NCBI GenBank assembly: GCA_033961575.1 | Contig: CM066730.1 | Location: 114,286,523 to 114,350,522 of the forward strand | Reading direction: 5' to 3' | Length of the DNA: 64,000 nucleotides | Origin: Aselliscus stoliczkanus | Lineage: Eukaryota; Chordata; Mammalia; Chiroptera; Hipposideridae | In this document: piece after piece, positions 49,126 to 59,745 of the stretch | Layout of the letters: each line of letters opens with the position of its first letter | Position numbering within the stretch: position 1 is the first letter of the stretch | Position numbers and translations under genes: made by a program | The notes under the pieces: model-generated | The model's database searches: none | Told to the model about the DNA's origin: nothing | Seen by the model: only the letters and a program-made list of their open reading frames with translations

Positions 49126-50790
49126 CTCTTGGCTGAGAAATTGAATCTGCATTTTTAACCATCAGAGAATTCTCAGGTGGTCTGGGGACCAGAATTTTTG
49201 AGACTGTTTAGGGATGATTCAATTTTCTAAAACCTAAATTTGTTTTCAAAATAGATGAAAACAGAGAATGTTAAATGCCCTTTAATTCTTAGGTCTAGCT
49301 CTGTCTGTAACATAGATCTTGAACCTAGTTGGTAAAGGTTTTTAGTAAACAGAGAGCATATGTTAGCAATATCTCAATTGATATTAATGGTCCCAAATGA
49401 GTCATCTGTTAGTGATAAGAATTGTCCACCTTAGCTCTCCTGGTGTCACAGATCTTTTCCTCTATGTGTCACCCATAAACTTCCTGCTGGTTTTCCAAAA
49501 TTAAAAAAAAAAGTGATAACTCAAATGTAAGGGAAGCAGAGGGTGGGGTGAGGTTCTCATTTTCTTTAAGTGCCTCAATATTAGTGAAGGCAGCAGATCT
49601 AAGCAGTTTATATAACTCTTCGCTCATGAGAAGAAGCAGCTTTCTCCATTCAGTCTTGGCATTAGTTTCTAATGTTCTTTCCTCTTGCCTGTAATTAGAG
49701 CGTTGATTTAAGTCCTTACAAAGCACTTAAAAAGGTACAGGACACTCTGGACCTGCTGAGGGAAAGAAAATAGAAGGCTGTGCTCTTCTAAACTAGTGTC
49801 TCTTGGACTGGACATGGAGAACCCCAGGTCAGCATAGTGAGTGTGCCCCAAACAAAATACAGTCTACATTTTCAGATCTTGGAACTGCTCTTTGGCGAGG
49901 GCATCAGTTCAGCCCTATAACCTGCTCAGATAAAAATATAATAATGGCAGTGTGTTCATGGGGAATTGCATTTAAAGTGTCACCATAGAACTCTATACTC
50001 ATTTATGTAGGATTAAACAAGAGAACTTTGACATTTGAGAACTTAACAATTGAGATTGTAGCTTTTTTATGATCAAATGACCCAGAGCCAGACCTCTGAT
50101 TTTCAAAGCTGATATTCAGCCGGTACCAGTAAGTTTATCTCTGCTGTTTGGTCATGGCTGGCATCTTTTCTGATTGGCTGAGTGTCCAACCTGATCAGCA
50201 AGTGGGCCTCACTGGGCTTTACAAATTTTTATTATCATCCCCATGATTTGTGATTGTGTGAAGATGTACTCTTGAGTCCCACTTATTGTGAGTAAATAGG
50301 CCCAGCTGGATCACTCTAATCAGGCCTGAAGGGGGTGCTTATATTTTTCTACTAGACTTCACAAAATAATATGTTTTATTGATGTCTAGGAAAATAAAGA
50401 TTTTTTTTCAAAAGTTTTGAGATGTATTTACCTGGAAAGTGAAGAATCTGCTAAACTGCAGTTAAAATCAGGCAAACACAAGCTGTTTACATATTTTAAA
50501 ACCTGAGCACACCATGGTTATTTTCAGCATTCTCTCCTTCAAACTTAGGTTTATAAAGAGACTCTGTGGAACCTCCCTTTGTTAAAAAACTGTGATTTCA
50601 ACAAGCTTTGGGGCTAAAATTGGGGAGACCATAAAGAATAAGATAGACATTGTCCCTAGTCTCACAGACCTTACATTCTGATTGAATCACATTACAGACC
50701 TTAAATTTAAAACATATTTCTAACACCCCCCAAAGTGTCACATGACTGCCACTGCTGTTGCCACTATGGTTGCTGTTCATACTTTACTTC
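49126..50790. other. Non-coding sequence, nothing recognised
   Basis: No element assigned. Frames are short and featureless. Confidence 0.4.
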
Positions 50791-50797
50791 TCTCACT

Positions 50798-50878
50798 ACT
50801 CATGCTTGCCAAACCCCTTACGATTATTGTTCTCACCCTCTCAGAAACACTCACTCCGTTCATATGCTTCTCCAGATT
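50798..50878 (+). repeat. Dispersed repeat segment, copy 1 of a pair
   Basis: CATGCTTGCCAAACCCCTTAC, then ATTGTTCTCACCC and ATATGCTTCTCCAGATTTA closely match 52547-52624. The pair lies in the same orientation about 1.75 kb apart. Family unknown. Confidence 0.7.
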
Positions 50879-51100
50879 TATCAAGCAATTACTATGTTAC
50901 AGGCATTATTTTAAGCCTTTAAAATATCGCTTAATATAATCTACCCAATAACACTGTGGAAAAGGTGCTATTATCAAACTCATTTTACAGACTAGTAAAC
51001 TTAATATCATAGGACTTAAGAAACTTGTTCATGGTTACAGAATTAATAATGATAGAGCCTCGATTCAAATGCAGGCAGTCTTACTCCAGAACTGATGAAG
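50870..51100 (+). repeat. MIR SINE relic
   Basis: ACTATGTTACAGGCATTATTT, CTTAATATAATCTACCCAATA, CTCATTTTACAGACTAGTAAA and TTCAAATGCAGGCAG follow sense MIR. Confidence 0.75.
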
Positions 51101-51338
51101 ATATAATTATCACTCAAACTGAATCTACATTAAATAAGTAAAATTTAAATATTAAGGAACTGAAGTAAGTATATGCTATATGGTTTCCCTGGTTTTATTG
51201 CTGAAAGTCAGCACTAAAGTCACTGACTTTCCTGGTTAAAAGGGATGTTAGAGCTCTTAGAGAGGAACCAAGAAATAGTTTCTTCAGCAACATGCCTGAC
51301 AGAGGATCATGCAGCTTGAAACCAATGGTGACAAGTGT

Positions 51339-51810
51339 GTTATTTAAGGTTCTCCAGAGGAAGAGAACCAATAGGAATCTATATAAAATGAGGAGATTTA
51401 TTATAGGAATTGGCTTACATAGTTATAGAGTACAGGAAATCCCACAATCTGCTATCTGTAAACAGGAAAACAGGCGATGTAATTCAGAACAAAGTCCAAA
51501 GACCTGAGAATATAGGGCAGATGATGTAAGGCAGACTGGTTTGAGTCTGAAAACCTGAGAACCAGAAGACCAATGTCCATGGGCAGGAGAAGATGGATTT
51601 CTCAGTCCAAGTAGAGAGTGAATTCACCCTTCCACTGTCTTTTTGTTCTGTTTAAGCCCTGAAAGGATTGGATGATGCCCACCTGCCTTGGTGAGGGTGA
51701 TCTTTCTTACTCAGTCTACAAATTCAAATGCTAACCCCTTCCAGAGATACCCTCACAGACCTGAGCTCCTCTTAGCCTGGTTACCTTAGTACATAAACTA
51801 GACCATCACA
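51339..51810 (-). mobile_element. ERVL-type solo LTR (MLT2-like), minus strand
   Basis: The plus strand runs AAGGTTCTCCAGAGGAAGAG, AACCAATAGGAATCTATAT, GGAGATTTATTATAGGAATTG, TTGGATGATGCCCACCTGCC and GTCTACAAATTCAAATGC, ending GACCATCACA. That is the reverse complement of an MLT2-class LTR that begins TGTGATGG. The order is complete end to end, so it is a nearly full solo LTR. Confidence 0.8.
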
Positions 51811-52546
51811 GAGAGCTTGTCACTTCATGAGCCAACCCATTTTATTTATAGAAATTTGACTTTTGTAGACTTTTTCTTCCTGAAGCACTGAAATATTCCT
51901 TGTGGTAAACTTTTGGTAGCCATTGGACTACTTTTCTCTTCTAGAGTGATCCAGAATAAATCTAGTCAGTTTTGCTAGGCCCTCTTTCATGTTTCTAGCT
52001 CTGAATCTCTTCTTTCATAGTCCACTTTTCAGAGATGTCATTGATGCCTGTGGCCAAATTTATACCACGGATGTAATTTATTTCACTTGCACAATATTGG
52101 CCTTCGCAGACCTGCTTTTCTTTTTAATTAAAATATAGCTAATATTTAAAAGTTGGGAAGTTGAATCCCGTCTTCTCTTGTAAATGATACTCTCTCAGGT
52201 ACTTTACCTACTTTCCTACATAGACTCCATAAGCTAACTAGCCACTGCTCCATTAGACAAGAAGTTTCCTCTACTTGAGGCCCTCTCAATGACTTATCCT
52301 GCTGACGCTTTTATTTTTCTAAAGACAAAAATTAATAGTATTGGACCCATTTCTCTACCAAAGAACAGATGGGGGAAAACAAGACTGAAAAGTCTATATT
52401 TTCAAGAAAAATAGGGGCAAGAATAATTCTTTAAGGAGTTGAAAACTGTTCTTTATACCTGGTCTGCTCGTCTCACATTTATTATTTGCTTGGCTCCTAT
52501 AAGACTCCTGAGTTCATGACCAGACTTAAATTTTATTTTTCCTATA
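51811..52546. other. Non-coding sequence, nothing recognised
   Basis: No element assigned between the LTR and the second copy of the dispersed pair. Confidence 0.4.
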
Positions 52547-52624
52547 ACATGTTTGCCAAACCTCTTACTATTGTTCTCACCCACTCTAAAACACTTTAGT
52601 CTGCTCATGTGCTTCTCCAGATGT
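52547..52624 (+). repeat. Dispersed repeat segment, copy 2 of a pair
   Basis: CATGTTTGCCAAACCTCTTAC, TATTGTTCTCACCCACTC and ATGTGCTTCTCCAGATGTG are homologous to 50798-50878 with scattered changes and small indels. Confidence 0.7.
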
Positions 52625-53825
52625 GTTTCACCAACTACATGAGACATCGGGCTGTTGACCTGGAATGCCAGTTTGTGACTTGAACTTCTACTTGTATTTC
52701 CTCTGCTTTCCCCAACCATAATCTTTTTGTTCACTTACTACATATTAAAAGTGAAGACAAAACTGTGGCATTTATCCAGGTAAATTTTCTTTGAGGCTTA
52801 TAGAAAAGTGTTTAAGGAGACAAATCAAGATGTGACACGGCAAGGCCAGGGGAGGCTCAGGTCTTAAAACACAAAGTACAGAATTTCCCTGTTGGCTTTT
52901 CTCAACCAAGGTGTCAGAATGTCATGAACCAAATTAGAGTCTCAACAGAGCATCTTCAGGCATTGTATTTTTAGGGTGAAAAAATGGTGCTTAATTACTA
53001 TAACTGGGCAAGAGCTCATCTTTATAGCCCATTATATTGATAGAAAGAGCAACTAATGACCCCTCATTAAAATCTAAAGCCTCCAATTATTTTATTATTG
53101 TTATTTAATACCTACTGAGTTCTAGCTTTAATTTTACCCAGTTGGTCCTATGAATGTAAATGTCAGTTGGTATAGAATGTGCTTTTGTCTTCTTTTTGGA
53201 CTAATATAAAGAACCTCTTTTCAAGTTTGGCAATTTCTTACTCTTCCCAACACACATACAAACATCCCCACCCCCACCCCGACCAAAGACACAAAAATAT
53301 GTTACTTTCCATAGTATACTATACTTTTTACTATTATTTCTGTAATAAAAAGAATGGAGGGAGCTTGTTGGAAGAAGCAAAAGGAAACATGACTTTATTC
53401 TAATCAACTGATGAAATAGGATTCTTTTAACTCTTTTTTTTTTGCCTAATATAGATAAATAATTTGAACTGTAACTATGATATTTTGTTCAAAAGTAAGT
53501 CAAATTTTGTTCTCTTATTTTCTGAACTCTAACTTCAGTTGATCAGTGACTGAATAATGTATTTCAGGGAAAAGAAACTAAAGCAGGATCATCATGCCTT
53601 TCTTCAAACTGAAAAGGCTGACACAGAGTGCCCATGGCACACTATCTGTCACTTTTTGGTAGTGTCAGAAAGGTCTGTCTCATCCTGAGACTTTAGTGTC
53701 TTGGAAGCAGCAACAAAATTTCCTAGCCCATAAGCCAAGAAAGTAGTTTCATGACTATTTATGATATAATAATAGTGGGCCTCCGAAGCAAATCACCCCT
53801 GCACCCTGGAGTTGTGAGCCCACCT
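52625..53825. other. Non-coding sequence, nothing recognised
   Basis: A short C-rich CCCCACCCCCACCCC patch lies near 53267. No gene or repeat family recognised. Confidence 0.4.
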
Positions 53826-53829
53826 TCAC

Positions 53830-53945
53830 AAGATTCATTCACTTTTCCATACAAATTTATGGAGTGCCTACTATATGTATTAGGCATTTGCTATAGAAAA
53901 AGATAAAGCCTATGCCACCGTCCTTATGAAGCTTCAGGGCTTGAA
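53830..53945 (-). repeat. L2 LINE 3' end, antisense
   Basis: ATTCATTCACTTTTCCATAC, GAGTGCCTACTATATGTATTAG and ATAAAGCCTATGCCACCGTCC fit antisense L2. Confidence 0.6.
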
Positions 53946-54435
53946 ATCTCTGCAATACTCATGGTCAGAGATTATGTTAAAAAAATTCAGCCAACAGTAA
54001 AATACCTGCCTGATTAGGACAGACATCAACAAATCAGAATGAATTCTACATGGTTTGCCATATTGGTACATGTAGGCTTCATTATCAGCCTTGGTCCTCC
54101 TATTCCCCCAGTTGGGGACTGTGAAAAAAAAAAAAAAGTTCCAATCTATTTTCTTGAAAAGGTATCCAAAATCTTAAGATAATAAAGAAAAATGCAATCT
54201 AAATTACGTATAATGCTGTTCTCACCCTTTCTCCTCCACATAGCTTCTCTGGGTCCTCTTCTGTTCCTGAGCCTGGACATCTATCATGAAGGGCCATTCT
54301 AAGCTGTCACCAGCAGAGTTCACAGAATTCCTGTGGAATGCATTATAATTACTATTCAGTTAAGCAAATGAGCTCAAGATCTGTCAATAGATTTTTTTTT
54401 TTAATCCGTGCCAGAGGCAATATTAGGATTGAAAG

Positions 54436-54436
<1 letters not shown>

Positions 54437-54472
<36 letters not shown>
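54437..54472. repeat. (CA)n microsatellite
   Basis: About 17 uninterrupted CA units. Confidence 0.96.
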
Positions 54473-54475
<3 letters not shown>

Positions 54476-55059
54476 TTCTTTCCAAACATGTTTGTCTTTG
54501 CTGTGTTACTCTCTCCCTTCCATTCTCCTGCCTCTCCTTTCCTCATTAATAAAATGTAGATCAAGATACAAGAAAAACTCTGAGAGGACACAGTTTGGGT
54601 GGGGGAGGGGAGGACAGAAAGGTGTAGGTTTTTTTCCCCTTCATAGTAAATGATCCGTTTGAAAATTATCAACAACCTGATAATTAGTGCAGGATAAATT
54701 TAAAAGTGAGAAAGGGGTTCTCAATATCTTCTTTCAACCTATATCATCGGAATACAATTCTCCTTTTTGTGAGGTAATATTCTGTATAAGTGACAATGAA
54801 TAGAAGTCACCTAGAATTCCTGCAGTACAAGATATTCATGAAGGTATTTTAATAATAATAGATAATGATTATTTGTTATAATAGGAACCACAACTTCCGA
54901 AACCATTTTAATGTATCAGTTGAAGTGACTCATAAGGCATTAAAAATAATATTGCACCATATTTAAGACCATAGCAGGCTATAATAACAGGGAAACAAAA
55001 AACATAAAAACTAAAATGCAAAGTATGTTAAGAGCTGTTCAATACTGTATGTTTTTCAT

Positions 55060-55700
55060 AATTTTTTTAACAACCTTAGGGAGGCATATTTTACATCTAT
55101 AATTCACCTATCCCAAGTATACAATACAATGAATTTTATTTAATTAACCAAGTTGTATAATCATCACCATAAATCAATTTTAGAACATTTTCATCACCCC
55201 AATAAGATCTGTCATGCCCACTTCCTGTTTATCTCCTGTTAATCTTCCCCAGGCAACCAGAATGTACTTTCTACATATGTAACTTTTGTGGACATTTGAT
55301 ATAAATGGAGCTACATAATTTGTAGCTTTTACTATTGGTTTCTTTTACTTTATATAATGCTTTTGAGGTTTGTCTCTGTCAAAGCAGGCATCAGTAGTTT
55401 GTTCCTTTTTACTAGGAAGTAGTAATCCATTGTACAGCTATTAATATATTACATTTGTTAATCCATTCACCATTTGATGGGCATTCAGGTTTCCAGTTTT
55501 GCCTTTTATAAGTAATATTGCTCTCAAGATGGCGAATAATGTGAATGTCCGGATAGATGTATATTATCATTTCTCTTAGGTAGATACCTAGGAGTCATAT
55601 TGGGTTGCCAGAAAAGTCATGACACATGTTTGCAACGAAAAACATAGAAAAAAATATGTCATGACTTTTCCAACAACCCAATAGCTGGGTCATGAGACAG
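55060..55700 (-). mobile_element. Old L1M 3'-end fragment, antisense, split by a MITE
   Basis: CATCACCCCAATAAGATCTGTC, CCAGGCAACCAGAATGTACT, TTGATATAAATGGAGCTACAT, AGTAATCCATTGTACAGC, ATTCACCATTTGATGGGC and AGGTAGATACCTAGGAGTCAT follow the antisense 3' UTR of ancient L1M elements. The LINE sequence resumes after the MITE with GCTGGGTCATGA, so the site is precisely interrupted. Confidence 0.85.
55600..55681. mobile_element. 82-bp mariner-type MITE
   Basis: Terminal inverted repeats of about 30 bp: left TTGGGTTGCCAGAAAAGTCA, right the near-perfect reverse complement (TTGGGTTGTTGGAAAAGTCA read inward). A TA duplication lies on both sides (55598-55599 and 55682-55683). The centre is A-rich and only about 20 bp, so the element is almost wholly inverted repeat. 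It has no coding capacity and would depend on a mariner transposase elsewhere. The interrupted L1M reads through when it is removed with one TA. Confidence 0.93.
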
Positions 55701-56100
55701 TGAATTATAATTGGGAAGGGGGTAGGAAAGTCTTTGAATTCAGGCATATCTCAGTTTTAGCTATAAGTCTTGCATTACACTGGGTCTCTCTCTATAAATC
55801 TTAATTTTTTTCATCTGAAAATGGAGATACAGTATCTATCACATTGGGTTATCTTGAGATGCAAAAGATTAAATATAATTTAAATTCCCAATCTAGAGCC
55901 AGGCACATAGAAGTTATTTGGTAACTGTTATTAATGAAACATTATAATCAGGGAAGAAGAATTATATTTAAGATTCTTCTAAAATTATCAGAGCACAAAG
56001 TAACAACGTTTCAGGTCAGCCTTAACCATTACTCATTGTGGACATGGATAGATATCTAATTTTTTTGATCTTTCAGTTTCCTGGTCTGTATAATCCACTT

Positions 56101-56135
<35 letters not shown>

Positions 56136-56136
56136 G
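56101..56136. repeat. (TTG)12 microsatellite at the L1 tail
   Basis: Twelve perfect TTG units at the 3' end of the minus-strand L1, as (CAA)12 in element orientation. Its first unit overlaps the left target repeat, so it may have grown from the target or tail junction. Confidence 0.95.
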
Positions 56137-56184
56137 CTTCTGGAGAATTTTTATTTTTTATTTTTTATTATTTTTTCTTTTTTT

Positions 56185-56895
56185 TTCTCTTTTTTATTAG
56201 TTTCAGGTGTACAACACAATGCAATAGTTATACTCTTTACCCCCCAAAGTGACAACCCCCCTACCCCAGTTTGCCACCCCACACCCCCCCCATATCATAC
56301 ATATCTATCACAACTCCCCTGACTCCCCTCCACAGTATACTCCACATCCTGTGACCATCCACATATTCAGTTACAGTTGGCATACAATACTATACAACAT
56401 CAGCTTCAGGTGCACAGAGGAGTGATCAAGCCTCTACTCCATCCATGAAGTGGTCTCCCTAACAAGGCATGTGACTATCTGACACGCCACAAAATTTTTA
56501 CAACATTATTATATTCCCCGAACTATGTTTCATATCCCTGTGGCAATATTGTAGTTGTCTATTTATGCTGTCTAATCCCTTCCCCTTCACCCCCATCCCC
56601 AACCCCCTCCCAACTAGCCACCCTCAGTTTTTCCTCTACATCTACGAGTCTGTTTACTTTGATCATTCACTCAGCTCTTCAGACTCCACACACAAGTGAG
56701 ATCACATGGTACCTGTCCTTCTCCGACTGACTTATTTCACACAACATAATAGTCTCTTCACAACATTATCAATTACATTCCCAGAACTGCCCCCATGTCC
56801 CTGCGGCAACATTGTAGTCCCACCTACACTGTCCAAAACCTTCCCCCTCTCCCTCTTCCCCACTCCCTCCCAGCCAGCAACCATCAGTTTTTCTT
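56185..56895 (-). mobile_element. L1 3' end with a partial tandem duplication
   Basis: The terminal part matches the L1 3' end at 23050-23340 (GTTGTCACTTTG...CACCTGAAACTAAT in sense). Two related blocks occur in the same direction: one beginning GAAAAACTGATGGTTGCTGG (sense, near 56905) and one beginning GAAAAACTGAGGGTGGCTAG (near 56634). Each is followed by a GGGAGGG G-rich run and a CAATATTGCC/CAATGTTGCC segment. Between them lies the ORF2 C-terminal end plus a TGATCTCACTTGTGTGTGGA segment. The block order suggests an unequal or template-switch duplication of about 270 bp. Confidence 0.7.
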
Positions 56896-57314
56896 TTATA
56901 TCAACTCTTTCTGTGTTGATTTTCTGTCTAAAGGGTCTGTCCATTGGTGACAATGGTGTTGAAGTCCCCTACTATGATAACGTTACTGTTGATCTCTGTC
57001 TTTATGGCTGTCAAAATCTGTTATATGTAATTAGGAGTTCCTATGTTGGGTGCATAGATGTTTATTAGGGTTATAGTGCCCTTCTTTGTCTTTTATTGTA
57101 GTCATTTTAAAGTCTATTTTGTCCAAAATAAGTATTGCTACTCCAGCTTTTTTTTTTCTCATTTCCATTTGCATGAAATATCTTATTCCATCTGTAAACA
57201 GCATATACATGTGTCCTATCTTCTTATCCACTCAGCCACTCTCTGTCTTTTGATTGGAGCATTTAGCCCATGCACATTTAAAATGATTATTGATAGGTGC
57301 ATATGTATTGCCAT
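56895..57314 (-). pseudogene. L1 ORF2 remnant (endonuclease N-terminal part)
   Basis: Starts with an ATG (plus-strand CAT at 57312-57314) and gives the usual ORF2 opening (readable LNAPIKRQRV). Downstream is the endonuclease strand region with KKAGVAILI, and later a GGGGACTTCAACACC motif encoding the catalytic GDFN-type segment. Frames are broken by stops and indels. After about 140 codons the sequence leaves ORF2 and joins 3'-end sequence, so the reverse transcriptase is missing. Confidence 0.8.
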
Positions 57315-57370
57315 TTTGTTATTTGTATTCCTGGTCTCCCTGGGTTAGCTTGTTTACCCCTTTCTTTTGT

Positions 57371-58239
57371 TTAAAAAAGCCCTTTTAACATTTCTTGCAA
57401 TGCTGGCTTGGTGGTAATGAATTCCTTAAGCTTATTCTTTTCTGAGAAACTCTTTATTTCTCCTTCAATTTTAAGTGATAGTCGTGTGGGTAGAGCAATC
57501 TTGGTTGTAGACCTTTATTTTGTGTCACTTTGAAGATCTCCTGCCACTCCCTTCTGGCCTGCAGAGTTTCTGTAGACAAGTCAGCTGTTAGTCTAATAGG
57601 AGTTCCTTTGTATGTAACCTGCTGTCTTTCTTGTGCAGCCTCTAGGATTCTGTCTCTGTCTTTAACCTTTGCCATTTTAACTAGGATGTGTCTTGGTGTG
57701 GACCTGTTTGGGTTCAGCTTATTTGGAACCCTCTGCACTTCCTGGGCATATATGTTGATTTCCTTCACCAGGGTAGGGAAGTTTTCAGTCATTACTTTTT
57801 CAAATACATTTTTGACCCCTTGCTTCTTCTCTTCTTCTAGTATTCCTATGATTCGAAGATGGTTGCATTTCACCTTGTCCCATAGGGCTCTTAAACTATT
57901 TTCATTGTTTTTCATTCTTTGGTCTTTTTGTTGTGCCAACTGGTGATTTCTGCTATTTTATCTTCCAAATCGCTGATCCGCTCCTCTGCTTCATCTATTC
58001 TACTCGTGATTCCTTCAAGTGTGTTCTTCATTTCAGTTATTGTATTCTTTAGTTCCAACAGGTTGTTTTTTTATAGTTTCCCTATCCTTCTCTATGCCCT
58101 TACTAAGTTCCTTAAACATTATTATCATCAGTGTCCTAAACTCTGTCTCTGAAAGGTTGGATCCCTCTGTTTCATTTGGTTCCATTTCTAGAGGTTTCTT
58201 CTGATCTTTCTCTTGTGACATGTTTCTTTGTTTCCCCAT
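57371..58239 (-). pseudogene. L1 ORF1 (RNA-binding protein), frameshifted
   Basis: Recognised by its N-terminal part (KQRNMSQEKDQKK) and central part (TENFPTLVKEI, then QRVPNKLNPN and ILVKMAKVKDRDRIL). The protein normally forms a coiled-coil trimer that coats L1 RNA. Its span of 869 nt is not a multiple of three. Breaks are visible near 58075 (A-run length change after ETIKK), near 57945 (shift before MAQQKDQ), and near 57480 (one base lost before the conserved LSLK-like end). It is not functional. Confidence 0.88.
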
Positions 58240-59243
58240 TCTGGCTGTCGCTCTAGGATTGCTTTGATGTATTAGATGGATCACCAGGAGAGCCCTGGCT
58301 AGATCACGCAGGCACACAGCTCACGGCCCAGCACTCCCAGGAAAACTCCCAGTCTCAGCCTGTCCCAATCAGCCGCTTGCAGATCAGGCCGAGTAGCCTG
58401 ACAACCAATGACCAGCCTGGCAACTCTGCAAGTGCAGTGCAGAGAGCAGAGACCCGAGGTGGCTTGCGCACTCCCGTGTCTCAGTGAACAGCCTGTTGGA
58501 GCCAGAGCATGCCCACCAGGCGTTTCCCTGGCAACGCAGCACAAGCCGTGCGGAGGGTGGGGATCCAAGGCCGCATGCGCACGCACGCACACACGCACTT
58601 CTACGCCAATTCCACCAGACCAATGAGGTCCCGGACCTGACCCTCTGTGGGAGGGCCCAACCCTGACAAAATGGTGCCCTCCCTACACCACTCGCATGCA
58701 GGCTCCACACCACAGGAACAATAGTCAAAAAACCTCCAGCCTTTGCACCAAAGGTGCACAGTTCAGTCCATCCCCACAGGCTCCCGGGTCCGGCTCACAA
58801 AGCCAGTCTCTCCACCAGGAGCCAGGTAAGTGCTCACCGGCGAGCAAGCCCAGGCACCGGCCCCACTGATTCTCCAGCCGCTCTCAGCCTCACCGAGCTG
58901 AGCAAAGATAGTCCTCACTAATTTACTGCCAGCTATCTTAGAACTTCTCTTCCCGGCAAAGGAACTCTGGGCTGGTGAGCTTGGTGTGCGGCCAGAGGGT
59001 CTCTCCCCCAACCGGAGAAGCCTCCCACCGCTAGGACCTCCCTCACGGGGCTCGCCCTCTCTCGTCTCCGCCCATCCTACCAGACCCAACACGGCCTCCT
59101 CTTAAAGTTCTTCATTTAGTGGTTCTGTTCCTCTGGTGTTCCGGGGACCTCCAGGGTTGAATGCTGTATAATTTGCTTGTAATTTTGGTGTGATCCTGGG
59201 AGGCAGTTAACACAGCGTCTGTCTATTGCACCATTTTACCAGC
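58240..59243 (-). promoter_or_regulatory. L1 5' UTR / internal promoter, CpG-rich
   Basis: About 1 kb directly upstream of the L1 ORF1 start, by far the most CpG-rich interval of the window. It contains CGCACGCACGCACAC-type and CCCCAACCGGAG segments and overlapping open frames on both strands that are only GC artefacts. L1 5' UTRs carry a pol II promoter. Its far end coincides with the target repeat at 59244, so the 5' end looks complete (starting GCTGGTAAAATGGTGCAATA in sense). Many CpGs persist, which suggests a comparatively young insertion. Confidence 0.78.
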
Positions 59244-59256
59244 TAATCCACTTTTG

Positions 59257-59510
59257 AAAGTTGTTAAAAGGATTTGATTGGATCATATGTGTGAAATAAA
59301 TTAGCATAGATCTGGTTGACTTTAAATCCTTAGTAATTGGTAGCCATTGGGACTATTTTGGGGGGCTTTCTTTTATACATTTGTTTTTCTACAACCTGAT
59401 TTTTCAATTGTATAAGCCTTTTTAGAAACCCAGACAGAAAGTGGCCATTTATGTAATCTTCATTTTATAGGTTAGGAAAATCAAATTTCAGAATAGAACA
59501 TCATAATTAA
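59257..59510. other. Non-coding flank
   Basis: No gene or repeat recognised between the L1 and the next MIR. Confidence 0.4.
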
Positions 59511-59514
59511 AATG

Positions 59515-59745
59515 ACAGCTAATATGTATTGAGCATTCATTAATATATGACACACTAAAATGAACATTTTATATACCTATTACATGGAATCTTCCCAATA
59601 ATCCTTTTAGCAGAAACCAATATTGGTCGAGTTTCCTTTTTATAGGTGAAGGTACTTTGATTTATAGAGATTGAGTAGATAAGAGGCAGAACCAGAACCA
59701 GACTGTCTGCCTCCAAGACCATAATCCTAACCATTTGGCTCTTAG
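59515..59745 (+). repeat. MIR SINE relic
   Basis: CAGCTAATATGTATTGAGCAT, ACATGGAATCTTCCCAATAA, TTTTTATAGGTGAAGGTACTT and AACCAGACTGTCTGCCTCCA follow sense MIR. Confidence 0.8.

Larger units (their letters stand above)
56104..59243 (-). mobile_element. Internally deleted L1 with complete-looking 5' UTR
   Basis: The insertion is bounded by a perfect 13-bp repeat, TAATCCACTTTTG (56091-56103 and 59244-59256). On the minus strand the order is: CpG-rich 5' UTR (59243-58240), ORF1 (58239-57371, frameshifted), ORF2 start and first part of the endonuclease domain (57314 to about 56895), then a jump to 3'-end sequence (about 56895-56185), and an A-rich tail with an unusual extra end. Total length is 3.14 kb, about half of a full L1. 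Since both target repeats survive, the deletion occurred within the element or in its RNA. Confidence 0.9.

Noticed and set aside
52051..52140. Possible processed pseudogene 3' UTR (AT-rich tail with AATTAAAATA)
   Set aside because: No recognisable coding part, no poly(A) tail and no target repeats.
58299..59092. Several Cys/Arg/Pro-rich frames on both strands
   Set aside because: They lie in the CpG-rich L1 5' UTR and reflect base composition.
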